Shown: positions 1-6,871, counted from the first letter of the stretch. The stretch: 13,532 nt of DNA from Candidatus Peribacter sp. UBA2144 (GCA_002328295.1 DCXE01000008.1:1-13532); one strand, 5' to 3'. Notes: generated by a model not told the origin, from the letters alone. Translations and numbers: made by a program.

Positions 1-24
1 TAGAACTTAGAACTTAGAACTTAG
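1..24. repeat. Heptamer tandem array TAGAACT x3
   Basis: Three perfect copies of TAGAACT are followed by a partial TAG, with no interruption. The array starts at the window edge, so its full length is unknown. Each unit begins with TAG; arrays elsewhere in this window often start at a gene's stop codon, so this one may begin at the stop of a gene lying just outside the window (inference). Confidence 0.85.
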
Positions 25-29
25 GTTTT

Positions 30-58
30 TTGTATTGTTTCCCTTGTATAAGTATAAA
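30..58 (+). promoter_or_regulatory. Candidate promoter for infC
   Basis: A TTGTAT box (30-35) and a TATAAA box (53-58) are separated by 17 bases. The -10 box matches the sigma-70 consensus at 5 of 6 positions, the -35 box at only 3 of 6. Transcription would start near 65, giving a leader of about 20 bases with no Shine-Dalgarno sequence. An alternative -10 (TATAAG, 47-52) overlaps the spacer. Confidence 0.35.
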
Positions 59-84
59 TACCCCTTTAACATCCTTCTGATCTA

Positions 85-645
85 ATGCAAAAGCGACGAA
101 GATACATTACAGCTTATAAACGGGAAAAACGTCCACGTATAAATGAACAGATTCGAGCGCCTCGAGTACTTCTTGTGGATGGAGAGGATGCAGAGGAGAT
201 GACACCGGAAGAGGCAATAGTTCGTGCGAAAGAACAAGAGCTAGATCTTATAGAAGTGTCGCCCAAAGCAAAGCCTCCTGTTGTAAAGATAGGAGATTTT
301 GGCCAGTATCTTTATCAGATAAAGAAGAAGGAGCGCAAACAGCGCTCTCATAGCAAGCCCACGGAGGTTAAGACTCTACGAATGAGCTTTAGGACAGATA
401 CTCATGATATAGACAGGTTAAAAGAACGTGCACAGGAGTTTATGGGAGAGAGACATTTGGTCAAATTTGTCATTCAACTAAGAGGTCGCGAACTTACCAA
501 CAAAGCATATGCCAAAGAAAAACTGCTTGGAGTTGTAAAGGATCTGGCAAATGTTTCCGAAGTCGAACAGGAGATCAAGCCTCAGGGGAATCAGTTTATA
601 GTCATTTTAAGGCCGAAACGTGGTGGTAAAAAAATCGAGGATTGA
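85..645 (+). CDS. infC: Translation initiation factor IF-3
   Basis: IF3 binds the 30S subunit, prevents premature 50S joining and checks the start codon and initiator tRNA. The 186-residue length is normal. The N-terminal domain (about residues 17-66) carries the family's RINEQIRAPRV entry motif. The linker helix (about 67-90, KIGDFGQYLYQIKKK) corresponds to the IF3 signature but has G and Q at two positions usually filled by a hydrophobic residue and K/R. The C-terminal domain (about 95-178) ends in the typical FIVILRPKR. The start is ATG, unlike the rare AUU/AUC start used for autoregulation in enterobacteria; an in-frame stop at 67-69 rules out a longer protein. It precedes rpmI and rplT in the classic infC-rpmI-rplT order, although a 180-base gap with its own candidate promoter separates them. 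Identification is secure. Confidence 0.97.
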   Translation: MQKRRRYITAYKREKRPRINEQIRAPRVLLVDGEDAEEMTPEEAIVRAKEQELDLIEVSPKAKPPVVKIGDFGQYLYQIKKKERKQRSHSKPTEVKTLRMSFRTDTHDIDRLKERAQEFMGERHLVKFVIQLRGRELTNKAYAKEKLLGVVKDLANVSEVEQEIKPQGNQFIVILRPKRGGKKIED

Positions 646-651
646 AGGGGT

Positions 652-762
652 GTCAAATTGCTAAATTGTTCGACAGAGCGTTACGCACGCTGGTTTCTGC
701 AATTTATAGTATCTTAAGTTATTTATTCACTCTGTGAGCAATTTGGCAATTTAACAATTTAA
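652..762. repeat. Long inverted repeat with octamer array, infC-rpmI gap
   Basis: The left arm (652-678) and right arm (730-755) pair imperfectly over about 26 bases. The right side is built of three octamers (CAATTTGG, CAATTTAA, CAATTTAA; 739-762). Inside the left part is a small GC-rich stem, AGCGT/ACGCT (677-681 with 687-691). The structure could attenuate infC-rpmI read-through or host L20/L35 autoregulation, but I do not recognise a known L20 leader in it. It also fits the short-period repeat family found in other gaps of this window. Confidence 0.6.
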
Positions 763-812
763 CTTATTTACCACTTTCTTAAGTTTTTTCTTTTCTTAGA
801 CTGAATCTTCAA

Positions 813-825
813 TATAATCTCCCCA
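813..825 (+). promoter_or_regulatory. Candidate leaderless promoter for rpmI
   Basis: A perfect TATAAT box (813-818) ends exactly 7 bases before the rpmI ATG at 826. In a sigma-70 promoter transcription starts about 6-7 bases after the -10 box, so the mRNA could begin at or next to the A of the start codon. No clear -35 box is visible at the right distance, and there is no Shine-Dalgarno sequence; instead the bases just before the ATG are CTCCCCA. Confidence 0.4.
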
Positions 826-1020
826 ATGCCTAAGCAAAAATCACATTCAGGCGCTAAAAAACGTGTCCGCAGGACAGGATCCGGCAAGATTGCTATTAAG
901 CGAGCTGGCCGCGGTCACTTGCTTCTGCAAAAGGGCAAGAAGCAGAAGAAATTAAGCAGGACTCTACTTCCAAAGAAGTCTGAGCATAAGAAGCTTAAAT
1001 CGTTACTCCCGTATCTATAG
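826..1020 (+). CDS. rpmI: 50S ribosomal protein L35 (bL35)
   Basis: L35 is a small basic protein of the large ribosomal subunit. The 64-residue length is standard. The N-terminus (MPKQKSHSGAKKRVRRTGSGKI) is the family hallmark, followed by the conserved GRGHLL segment at about 29-33 and a C-terminal LLPYL. It is very rich in lysine and arginine. Its stop codon (TAG, 1018-1020) directly abuts the ATG of rplT, so the two are surely co-transcribed and probably translationally coupled. There is no purine-rich ribosome-binding site; a TATAAT box lies 7 bases upstream of the ATG. Bacterial-specific, therefore useful for assigning the domain of the organism. Confidence 0.97.
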   Translation: MPKQKSHSGAKKRVRRTGSGKIAIKRAGRGHLLLQKGKKQKKLSRTLLPKKSEHKKLKSLLPYL

Positions 1021-1362
1021 ATGAGAGTTACACGTGGTTCAGTTCGGCACAATAGACACAAGAAAATCCGCAAACTCGCGAAGGGATATCGCGGTATGCG
1101 CAGGACTACATTTAAAAAGGCAAATGAGGCTGTGATGAAAGCCGGAGAGCATGCTTACATTGATCGCAAAAAGAAGAAGAGAGTATTCAGACAGCTATGG
1201 ATTGCCCGCCTAAATGCTGCAGTAAGAGAACAAGGAGTTTCTTATTCAAGATTTATTAAAGCTCTAAAAGATAAAAAAATTGAATTAAATAGGAAAACAT
1301 TGTCGGAGCTTGCCATCAATGAACCTAAGGTATTCGAGAAAGTTGTTGAGGCAACAAAGTGA
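1021..1362 (+). CDS. rplT: 50S ribosomal protein L20 (bL20)
   Basis: L20 binds 23S rRNA early in assembly of the 50S subunit; in several bacteria it also represses its own operon by binding the mRNA leader. At 113 residues it is slightly shorter than the usual 117-118, mainly because the N-terminus starts MRVTRG instead of M(A/P)RVKRG. Conserved segments include HKKIRKLAKGYRG (13-25), the AYIDRKKKKRVFRQLWIARLNAA core (about 45-67) and the globular C-terminal YSRFIKALK (75-83). The start codon follows the rpmI stop with no gap. The stop codon TGA (1360-1362) is the first stop of a TGAATAG heptamer array that continues downstream. Confidence 0.97.
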   Translation: MRVTRGSVRHNRHKKIRKLAKGYRGMRRTTFKKANEAVMKAGEHAYIDRKKKKRVFRQLWIARLNAAVREQGVSYSRFIKALKDKKIELNRKTLSELAINEPKVFEKVVEATK

Positions 1363-1450
1363 ATAGTGAAAAGTGAATAGTGAATAGTGCTTTATAAAAT
1401 ATGATTCTCTTTAGTAACTATTCACTTTTAACTATTAACTATTCACTATT
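1359..1450. repeat. Inverted pair of heptamer arrays between convergent genes
   Basis: The left array (1359-1390) is GTGAATA, GTGAAAA, GTGAATA, GTGAATA, GTGC. The right array (1417-1450) has units of the form ACTATTC, ACTTTTA and ACTATTA. The two are near reverse complements in register and could form a stem of about 30 base pairs around a loop at about 1391-1416. It lies between convergent genes and covers both stop codons (rplT TGA, 1360-1362; membrane gene TAG, complement of 1446-1448). It may act as a bidirectional terminator, although no strong T-tract follows the stem. Confidence 0.8.
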
Positions 1451-1850
1451 TATTCATTCCTTTCAACAACTTATCTCCCTCTCCATAAAGTTGAGTTGCC
1501 ATTTGATCGATTACAGCTCCAAACACAGCGGCTATTATCATTGTTTTCCAAAATAAAGGTTGGTCGGACCATGTGTAGATCGTGTAATCCAAATGAACAA
1601 AAGCAGCGATCAGAGCTCCGCGGAAAATTGGATGCATACGGAACTTAAAAACAGGATGCCATGTGAATACTCCAACGAAGGTCAGCATCGTGCCGATCAC
1701 AAGTCCGTTTATTATCATCCCTGCTTGTACCATTGGTACTTTTTCTATTAGTTCGGCAGGCAGAGTAAATGCAACAGCGATTGATGCAAGAAGAGAAGCG
1801 CCAATGCAGAAGAATTTGCGTTTAGCGAGTGGTAAGGAGAGTGGATTCAT
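1446..1850 (-). CDS. Small four-helix membrane protein of unknown function
   Basis: I do not recognise a family for this 134-residue protein. Four hydrophobic segments are visible at about residues 12-31, 42-62, 78-96 and 100-118, linked by short loops; the loop after helix 2 contains TWHPVFKFRMHP, and the C-terminus is short and basic (LLKGMNK). It is the last gene of the ATPase operon, 27 bases after atpD, with no promoter I can see in between, so it is probably co-transcribed. In some bacterial V-ATPase operons the gene after subunit D encodes an ion transporter or accessory protein, but this protein is too small for a K+ transporter such as NtpJ. A role in assembly or ion access is only a guess. 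Its TAG stop lies inside a heptamer array. Confidence 0.75.
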   Translation of the reverse strand: MNPLSLPLAKRKFFCIGASLLASIAVAFTLPAELIEKVPMVQAGMIINGLVIGTMLTFVGVFTWHPVFKFRMHPIFRGALIAAFVHLDYTIYTWSDQPLFWKTMIIAAVFGAVIDQMATQLYGEGDKLLKGMNK

Positions 1851-1877
1851 AGTGAGAGTAGCTTATCAGTCAACTAC

Positions 1878-2498
1878 TTACTTTTCCATCTCCGCTTTAA
1901 TCTTCATTGTACTTATAATTCCGGCTCGTTCAGATTCATCCAGCTTCATTGTTATATATTTAATTGTTTCGGTCATATCCGGAATCATCTTGTACTCGAG
2001 CGCGTTTACTCTTCTCCTTGTCGTCTCCAATTCAATTGCCATGCTCTCAGCTTGTTTCTCAATCTGTGCTAATTGAATCAGAATTTCGAACAGTTCATCA
2101 AACTTCTCAACTGCCTGATCCAGAAGTGCGTTAGTCCCAACAAATCCATAGTTCTTTATATTTCCTTCCTTCTTAATTTCGAAGAAGGGGATTCGCACAC
2201 TCATTACGTTCTTTGTCTGCACGCTCAAACTAATCTTTGCTTCTGGACTTGAAAGAGCATTCTTTAATTGAGCATCACTCAGCCACATAGAAGCGAATAG
2301 GAATGCGCGGAAAGCATCACCTAATTGTTCTTCAACACGTTCCCGCAGAGTCTTGGCTTCTCTGATAATACTCATAAACTGCTGCATAAGGCCGTCCTGC
2401 TTGTCCTTAAGTAGCTTATGACCACGTTTTGCAGACTTTGCTCTGCGCTTAAGGTCCATGAGTGCCATTCGTGTGGGGTTAACTCTTAGTAAGGCCAT
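1878..2498 (-). CDS. atpD: V/A-type ATPase subunit D (central rotor shaft)
   Basis: Subunit D forms the long coiled-coil axle that turns inside the A3B3 ring and transmits torque to the membrane rotor with subunit F. The 206-residue length is typical. The N-terminal helix carries the family pattern NPTRMALMDLKRR (7-19) followed by GHKLLKDKQDGL, and the C-terminal helix carries RRRVNALEYKMIPDM (about 162-176), the most conserved segment of the family. The middle part (about 65-130) is the small globular domain. The ATG overlaps the TAA of the upstream membrane-protein gene by one base (TAATG), indicating translational coupling. D normally follows B directly; here a membrane protein gene is interposed. 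Confidence 0.95.
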   Translation of the reverse strand: MALLRVNPTRMALMDLKRRAKSAKRGHKLLKDKQDGLMQQFMSIIREAKTLRERVEEQLGDAFRAFLFASMWLSDAQLKNALSSPEAKISLSVQTKNVMSVRIPFFEIKKEGNIKNYGFVGTNALLDQAVEKFDELFEILIQLAQIEKQAESMAIELETTRRRVNALEYKMIPDMTETIKYITMKLDESERAGIISTMKIKAEMEK

Positions 2499-3244
2499 TA
2501 TTTCTTGGGATTAGGAAGCTTCTTAATTTCTCCGTAAAGAATAATTGTTGCGAGTGCAAAGAGAAGAATTGCGTAAGATAAAACAGTATTAGCAATTATA
2601 TTTGCTGCAAATAACAGTCTGGTATCTAAGCCTCGAGCTAGTTCATCTACTGATGCGGCTACAATGATTGCAGGGAAGAAAATTACAATTACCAAACCAA
2701 GCAAATGCCAAAAAGTAGTCCAAGTATGGCCTTTTACTACCTCTTTGCTTCTTCTTAAGGCCTTTCTATATCCGAGCCCCTCACAAACAATTGTGACGTT
2801 ATAAAATGCGGTTCTAATTGCGTAAATAACTCCCGGAATGATCAGAAGTATGCCCCAGAAGATCGTGAAACAATCTCGAAGAATACCTGTTAAGAACATG
2901 TTAACGATATACTTGGAGCCTTCTTTTCTTACTACTGTAAAAGAACTTCTATTTCTTCCTGCTTTTGAAGTCAAAAGCCTCTTGCCTACAACTGTTATGC
3001 TGGCAATTCCCCAAATAATTATTATCGTAAGTAAAAATTCAGCAGCTCCGATCAAGAGTAACGGACGTAAGTCAGTTTCTCTCCATGCAAACTCGCCCAA
3101 CGTTTCGTTAATACCGATAGATCCCTCAACGATGTACATTCCCGTGAATGGAAGTATCAACATCCAAAGCAATATGGAGTTTAGAACCGGCTGCTTCTTG
3201 TAGAAGTCCCAGGCGGAGCCGATTATTGAGAAAACTGAAGGCAC
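2498..3244 (-). CDS. Integral membrane protein inserted between atpB and atpD
   Basis: A 248-residue polytopic membrane protein with hydrophobic stretches at about 21-40, 60-86, 114-143, 177-198 and 209-238. The segment IIPGVIYAIRTAFYNVTIVCEG (about 135-155), followed by RKALRRSKEVVKGHTWTTFW, resembles the conserved region of the loosely defined bacterial membrane families around DUF975 and the glycerophosphodiester phosphodiesterase membrane domain, where a P-G-hydrophobic helix is followed by A-L-x-x-S-x-x-x-x-K-G. No catalytic domain is present. Translation probably starts at GTG (complement of 3242-3244), which overlaps the TAG of atpB by one base (TAGTG). Its stop likewise overlaps the atpD start. 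Tight coupling on both sides suggests expression in step with the ATPase; function unknown. Confidence 0.8.
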   Translation of the reverse strand: MPSVFSIIGSAWDFYKKQPVLNSILLWMLILPFTGMYIVEGSIGINETLGEFAWRETDLRPLLLIGAAEFLLTIIIIWGIASITVVGKRLLTSKAGRNRSSFTVVRKEGSKYIVNMFLTGILRDCFTIFWGILLIIPGVIYAIRTAFYNVTIVCEGLGYRKALRRSKEVVKGHTWTTFWHLLGLVIVIFFPAIIVAASVDELARGLDTRLLFAANIIANTVLSYAILLFALATIILYGEIKKLPNPKK

Positions 3245-4668
3245 TATTTCTTAGGTAAATATTTATCGATGTATTCATCCTTAACACGCTTGAGTTCTTC
3301 GCGAGGAATCTCGGTCAAAAGATCCCAGCCAATGCTAAGTGATTCATAGATTGAACGGTTTTCGGTTGGTCCTTGTCGGATGAATTCGTTTTCAAATCTC
3401 TCTGCAAACTTCAAGAATGCTTTATCAGTCTCGGATAGCGAAGATTCACCCAAGATAACTGCAAGCTCGCGAACTTCAACTCCTCGTGCGTATGCGGCGG
3501 TAAGCTGAGCATCCATTCCGGAGTGGTCGGCACGGGTCTTTCCTTCACCTTGAGCTTTTGGTTTAAGTCTCGACAGAGATCCCATCGGAATAATCGGGGG
3601 ATAGATTCCTTTTTGATGAAGTCCTCGGTCGATGTAGATCTGCCCTTCCGTAATGTATGCGGTAAGGTCCGGAATCGGATGTGTAATATCATCTTCCGGC
3701 ATACTGAGGATAGGAATCTGAGTAATGGATCCGTTCTTCCCTCTTACACGACCTGCGCGTTCGTATAAAGTCGCAAGGTCCGTGTACAGATAACCCGGAT
3801 AACCTCTTCGTCCTGGAACCTCCTTTCTAGCTGCGGAAACTTCACGCAGAGCTTCGCAATAGTTGGTCATATCTGTAAGAAGAACGGTCACATGGTAGTC
3901 TTTTTCGTATGCCAAATATTCCGCTACAGTAAGCGCTAAACGCGGGGTGGCAATTCTCTCAACTACCGGATTATCAGCAGTGTTTACAAAGAGGACTGCT
4001 CTAGAAAGTGCTCCGGTCTTCTCCAGCTCATTTTGGAAGAACTGTGCCTCCTCGAACGTCACTCCCATAGCTGCAAAGATAACGGCAAACTTCTCATCAG
4101 ATTCTCCGCGTTGTTCATCCGATATTCCTTTACCCTTCTCAACTTCTTCCGGACTTAGAACTCTCATCTGTCTTGCAAGCTGCGCTGCGATTTGGTTGTG
4201 AGGAAGTCCTGCACCCGAGAAGAGGGGAAGCTTTTGCCCTCGCACAAGAGTATTTAGAACGTCAATTGTAGAAATACCTGTCTGGATAAAGTCATCCGGA
4301 TACTCGCGAGAGTAAGGATTAATCGGCGCACCGTTAATATCCAACTTCTTTTCCGGAACAATTTCGGGGCCGCCATCGATAGGCTTTCCGGAACCCGAAA
4401 ATACACGTCCGAGAATATCTTCCGATACTCCGATCTCGAATGTACGTCCTAGGAAGCGGACTTTGGTACCCTCAGTCGTGGCACCCTTGGCGTCCTCAAA
4501 CATTTGGACGACTGCAAGATCCGATCTGGCATCGAGAACTTTACCAAGGCGCTTGCTTCCGTCAACGAGCTCGATTTCACAAAGCTCATCGTAGGTTACA
4601 CCTTCGATACCTTCGACCATCATCAGAGGACCGGCGATATCCGTTACGGTTTTGTAGGCTGTGGACAT
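3244..4668 (-). CDS. atpB: V/A-type ATPase subunit B (non-catalytic)
   Basis: B alternates with catalytic A in the A3B3 hexamer; it completes the nucleotide site at the A/B interface but does not itself hydrolyse ATP. The 474 residues fit the family. The N-terminal beta-barrel (to about 75) starts YKTVTDIAGPLMMVEG. The P-loop position holds the degenerate SGAGLPHN (151-158), lacking the GKT of a true Walker A, which distinguishes B from A. Further landmarks are LLTDMTNYCEALREVS (263-278), PGRRGYPGYLYTDLA (285-299), EDDITHPIPDLT (325-336) and SLSRL (364-368), whose R367 is the arginine supplied to the A-subunit catalytic site. The signature before it reads PPIIPMGSLS rather than the common PPINVLPSLS. 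It lies about 100 bases after atpA, across a repeat-filled gap. Confidence 0.97.
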   Translation of the reverse strand: MSTAYKTVTDIAGPLMMVEGIEGVTYDELCEIELVDGSKRLGKVLDARSDLAVVQMFEDAKGATTEGTKVRFLGRTFEIGVSEDILGRVFSGSGKPIDGGPEIVPEKKLDINGAPINPYSREYPDDFIQTGISTIDVLNTLVRGQKLPLFSGAGLPHNQIAAQLARQMRVLSPEEVEKGKGISDEQRGESDEKFAVIFAAMGVTFEEAQFFQNELEKTGALSRAVLFVNTADNPVVERIATPRLALTVAEYLAYEKDYHVTVLLTDMTNYCEALREVSAARKEVPGRRGYPGYLYTDLATLYERAGRVRGKNGSITQIPILSMPEDDITHPIPDLTAYITEGQIYIDRGLHQKGIYPPIIPMGSLSRLKPKAQGEGKTRADHSGMDAQLTAAYARGVEVRELAVILGESSLSETDKAFLKFAERFENEFIRQGPTENRSIYESLSIGWDLLTEIPREELKRVKDEYIDKYLPKK

Positions 4669-4674
4669 ATGATT

Positions 4675-4771
4675 AGTGGGTAGTTGGTAGGTTGTAGTAG
4701 TGTTGGGGGTCGCTTGTCACTAGTCACTGGTCAATTGTCAAAAGCGAGCGAAGCGAGCGTGTCAATTGTTA
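4675..4771. repeat. Composite heptamer array with GC-rich core, atpA-atpB gap
   Basis: Three blocks fill this gap. At 4675-4702 there are degenerate AG-led heptamers (AGTGGGT, AGTTGGT, AGGTTGT, AGTAGTG). At 4716-4743 there are cleaner units GTCACTA, GTCACTG, GTCAATT, GTCAAAA. A GC-rich core GCGAGCGAAGCGAGCG follows (4744-4759), then another GTCAATT (4761-4767) and GTTA. The atpA stop codon (TAA, complement of 4769-4771) lies in that last partial unit. On the coding strand most units contain TGA. No intrinsic terminator is evident, so read-through from atpA into atpB is expected. Confidence 0.75.
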
Positions 4772-6580
4772 AGCGGTAGCAACAGGTTCTTCAGACACGG
4801 TCTTTGTCTCTGCGCCGGACTCCTTGAGTCCAGCCATCTGGCTTCTGATCTTGTCTTCGATCTTATCAAACTCGGCCTCCATTCCTTCTTCGGGGATAAA
4901 GCTGCACTTTGTGATGTCTTCTTTGACTATGAGCTTCTGAACTCGCAGAAAATCAAAATCTTCCTGATCGATTACAGGTAAAGCTGTATCCATGAATAGC
5001 AAGATTGCTCGCATCATTCTGTATTGCTTCTTGATTGATGTGTAAGCGTCTACTGGATCAAGAGCATTTTGGAATAGGAAGTCCTCTCGAATCATTTTCG
5101 CAACATCAAGCGTCAGTTGCTCTTTGGGTGACAGTGCTTCCGTACCAACAAGCCTTACAATTTCCTCAAGCTTGCTTTCTTGCTGAAGAATTTCTGATGT
5201 GCGAGTTCTATTCTTTGAAAAGTCTTCCGCAACTTCCTTTGAGTAGAAGTTTTCTAATGCTTCTGTGTAAAGCGAGTAGCTTTGAAGCCAGTTGATGGAA
5301 GGGAAGTGCCTCTTGTAAGTCAGTTTCGCATCCAATGCCCAGAAGACTTTGGTAACTCGGAGAGTATTTTGCGTAACAGGCTCAGAGAAGTCCCCACCTG
5401 GAGGCGAAACGGCTCCAATTGCAGTCAGCGAACCACGTCTTTCGTCAGTTCCAAGGCATTCACATGCTCCAGTTCTTTCATAGAATCCTGCAGTTCGCGA
5501 TCCAAGGTAAGCCGGGTATCCTTCTTCACCAGGCATTTCCTGAAGTCGTCCGGACATCTCGCGCATTGCCTCTGCCCAGCGTGAAGTCGAGTCAGCCATA
5601 AGAGCAACGTCATATCCCATATCTCTGTAATACTCAGCAATCGTAATTCCTGTGTAAACAGATGCTTCACGAGCGGCTACAGGCATGTTCGAAGTATTCG
5701 CAATCAGAACAGTTCGTTTCATCAGAGGCTCACCTGTGTTTGGATCTTCTAGTTCCGGGAACTCTTTAAGTACATCCGTCATCTCGTTGCCTCGCTCTCC
5801 GCATCCGATGTAAACGATAACCTGAGCGTCGGCAAACTTTGCCAAGCTTTGCTGTGTAACAGTCTTACCTGCTCCGAAAGGCCCCGGGATTGCGCCTGCT
5901 CCTCCTCTTGCAATTGGGAACAGGGTATCCAGAACGCGCATTCCGGTTGCCAAAGGTTCTGTGGGCAAAAGTTTCTTACCTGTTGGGCGTGGTACGCGGA
6001 TAGGCCACTTCTGAAGCATCATAATGTCTTCATCTTTGCCATCAACTTTGATTGTTGCAATCGTATCTTCGATTGTGAAACTTCCGGACTTAATATCCTT
6101 CAAAGTTCCACCTTTCCCCGGAGGAACCATTACTTTGTGTTCAATCAAAGTTGTTTCCTGAACAGTTCCCAAGATATCTCCCTCAGCCACCTCATCTCCG
6201 CTACTTGCAATTGCTTCGAAATCCCACTTTCTATCACGGTCCAACCCCGGCGCTTCGATTCCGCGAGTGATGTATTGGCTTTTCGCTTTCTCCTCGATCA
6301 ATTTAAGAGGGCGCTGGATTCCATCGTAGAATTGCTCCAGAAGACCGGGTGCAAGTTCTACAGAAAGTGTTGCGCCAGTCAGTTCAACAGGCTCACCCGG
6401 ACCTACGCCGGCTGTTTCTTCGTAAACCTGAATAGAACCTTCGTCTCCGTGAAGCTCGATTACTTCTCCTACGAGTTTCTCTTTGGAGACGCGTACAACC
6501 TCGTTCATCTTGGCATGTTTCATACCTTTTGCGACTACGAGGGGACCGACGACCTTCACAATTGTTGGTTGGTTTGTCAT
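4769..6580 (-). CDS. atpA: V/A-type ATPase catalytic subunit A
   Basis: A is the catalytic subunit that hydrolyses or makes ATP in the peripheral V1/A1 domain. At 603 residues it has the usual length, including the non-homologous bulge insertion (about 115-190) absent from F-type beta subunits. Walker A is GPFGAGKT (233-240); GERGNEM (261-267) includes the catalytic glutamate E262; Walker B with neighbouring residues is ALMADSTSRWAEAMRE (326-341); the ATP synthase alpha/beta signature is PSINWLQSYS (427-436). All catalytic residues appear intact. The C-terminus ends in a short Glu/Thr/Ala-rich tail (about 585-603). The ATG at 6578-6580 is preceded by TTTCCCATC and then a heptamer array, with no Shine-Dalgarno sequence. 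The gene lies between an unknown small gene and atpB. Confidence 0.98.
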   Translation of the reverse strand: MTNQPTIVKVVGPLVVAKGMKHAKMNEVVRVSKEKLVGEVIELHGDEGSIQVYEETAGVGPGEPVELTGATLSVELAPGLLEQFYDGIQRPLKLIEEKAKSQYITRGIEAPGLDRDRKWDFEAIASSGDEVAEGDILGTVQETTLIEHKVMVPPGKGGTLKDIKSGSFTIEDTIATIKVDGKDEDIMMLQKWPIRVPRPTGKKLLPTEPLATGMRVLDTLFPIARGGAGAIPGPFGAGKTVTQQSLAKFADAQVIVYIGCGERGNEMTDVLKEFPELEDPNTGEPLMKRTVLIANTSNMPVAAREASVYTGITIAEYYRDMGYDVALMADSTSRWAEAMREMSGRLQEMPGEEGYPAYLGSRTAGFYERTGACECLGTDERRGSLTAIGAVSPPGGDFSEPVTQNTLRVTKVFWALDAKLTYKRHFPSINWLQSYSLYTEALENFYSKEVAEDFSKNRTRTSEILQQESKLEEIVRLVGTEALSPKEQLTLDVAKMIREDFLFQNALDPVDAYTSIKKQYRMMRAILLFMDTALPVIDQEDFDFLRVQKLIVKEDITKCSFIPEEGMEAEFDKIEDKIRSQMAGLKESGAETKTVSEEPVATA

Positions 6581-6589
6581 GATGGGAAA

Positions 6590-6621
6590 GTTAAAAGTTA
6601 AAAGTTAATAGTGAAATGTTA
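6590..6621. repeat. GTTAAAA heptamer array upstream of atpA
   Basis: Units GTTAAAA, GTTAAAA, GTTAATA and GTGAAAT run from 6590 to 6617, followed by GTTA (6618-6621). The last TTA is the complement of the TAA stop of the 83-residue gene. Read on the coding strand, TAA therefore recurs at 7- or 14-base steps after the true stop and falls in all three frames. The array ends 10 bases before the atpA start. Confidence 0.85.
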
Positions 6622-6870
6622 TGAATCAGCCGTTGGAGTTAACGCATCTCGAATTTTAAAACAACTTGGCAAATGATAATCTTGCCGTACAACTGCTGCT
6701 GCTGCTTCACCGGTTCTATCGGTTGAACCAAGAAGTGTTTGAGCAACCAGTGCCTGATCAACTGCTTGCTGTTCGTGGAAATTACGTGGTTCAAATCTTT
6801 TTACATTTGTACCGGGTTCTATGGCTAATTGTTGAGCCCGGATAATGGATCTATCTGTTTCGAATAACAT
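6619..6870 (-). CDS. Small protein of unknown function between atpF and atpA
   Basis: I do not recognise this 83-residue protein. It is soluble-looking, without a membrane segment or signal peptide. Visible features are RAQQLAIEPGTNVKRFEPRNF (11-31), an alanine-rich stretch GEAAAAVV (54-61), and LPSCFKIRD (67-75) with a single cysteine at C70. It is likely real because it fills the gap between atpF and atpA in the operon direction, and both its upstream flank and its stop codon are bordered by short-period repeats exactly as for the recognised genes. It shares two short motifs (A-x-x-L-A-I-E near the N-terminus and P-S-x-F near the C-terminus) with the 65-residue protein between atpK and atpI, which may hint at distant relationship. 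Function, if linked to the ATPase, is unknown. Confidence 0.6.
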   Translation of the reverse strand: MLFETDRSIIRAQQLAIEPGTNVKRFEPRNFHEQQAVDQALVAQTLLGSTDRTGEAAAAVVRQDYHLPSCFKIRDALTPTADS

Positions 6871-6871
6871 G

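Noticed and set aside
652..762. Known L20 leader regulatory RNA
   Set aside because: Position and inverted repeat are suggestive, but I cannot match the structure to a described L20 leader, and short-period repeats explain much of the symmetry.
5849..6601. Open frame of 250 codons on the plus strand
   Set aside because: It lies wholly antisense to atpA, whose motifs are unambiguous; the translated product is cysteine-rich and has no family resemblance.
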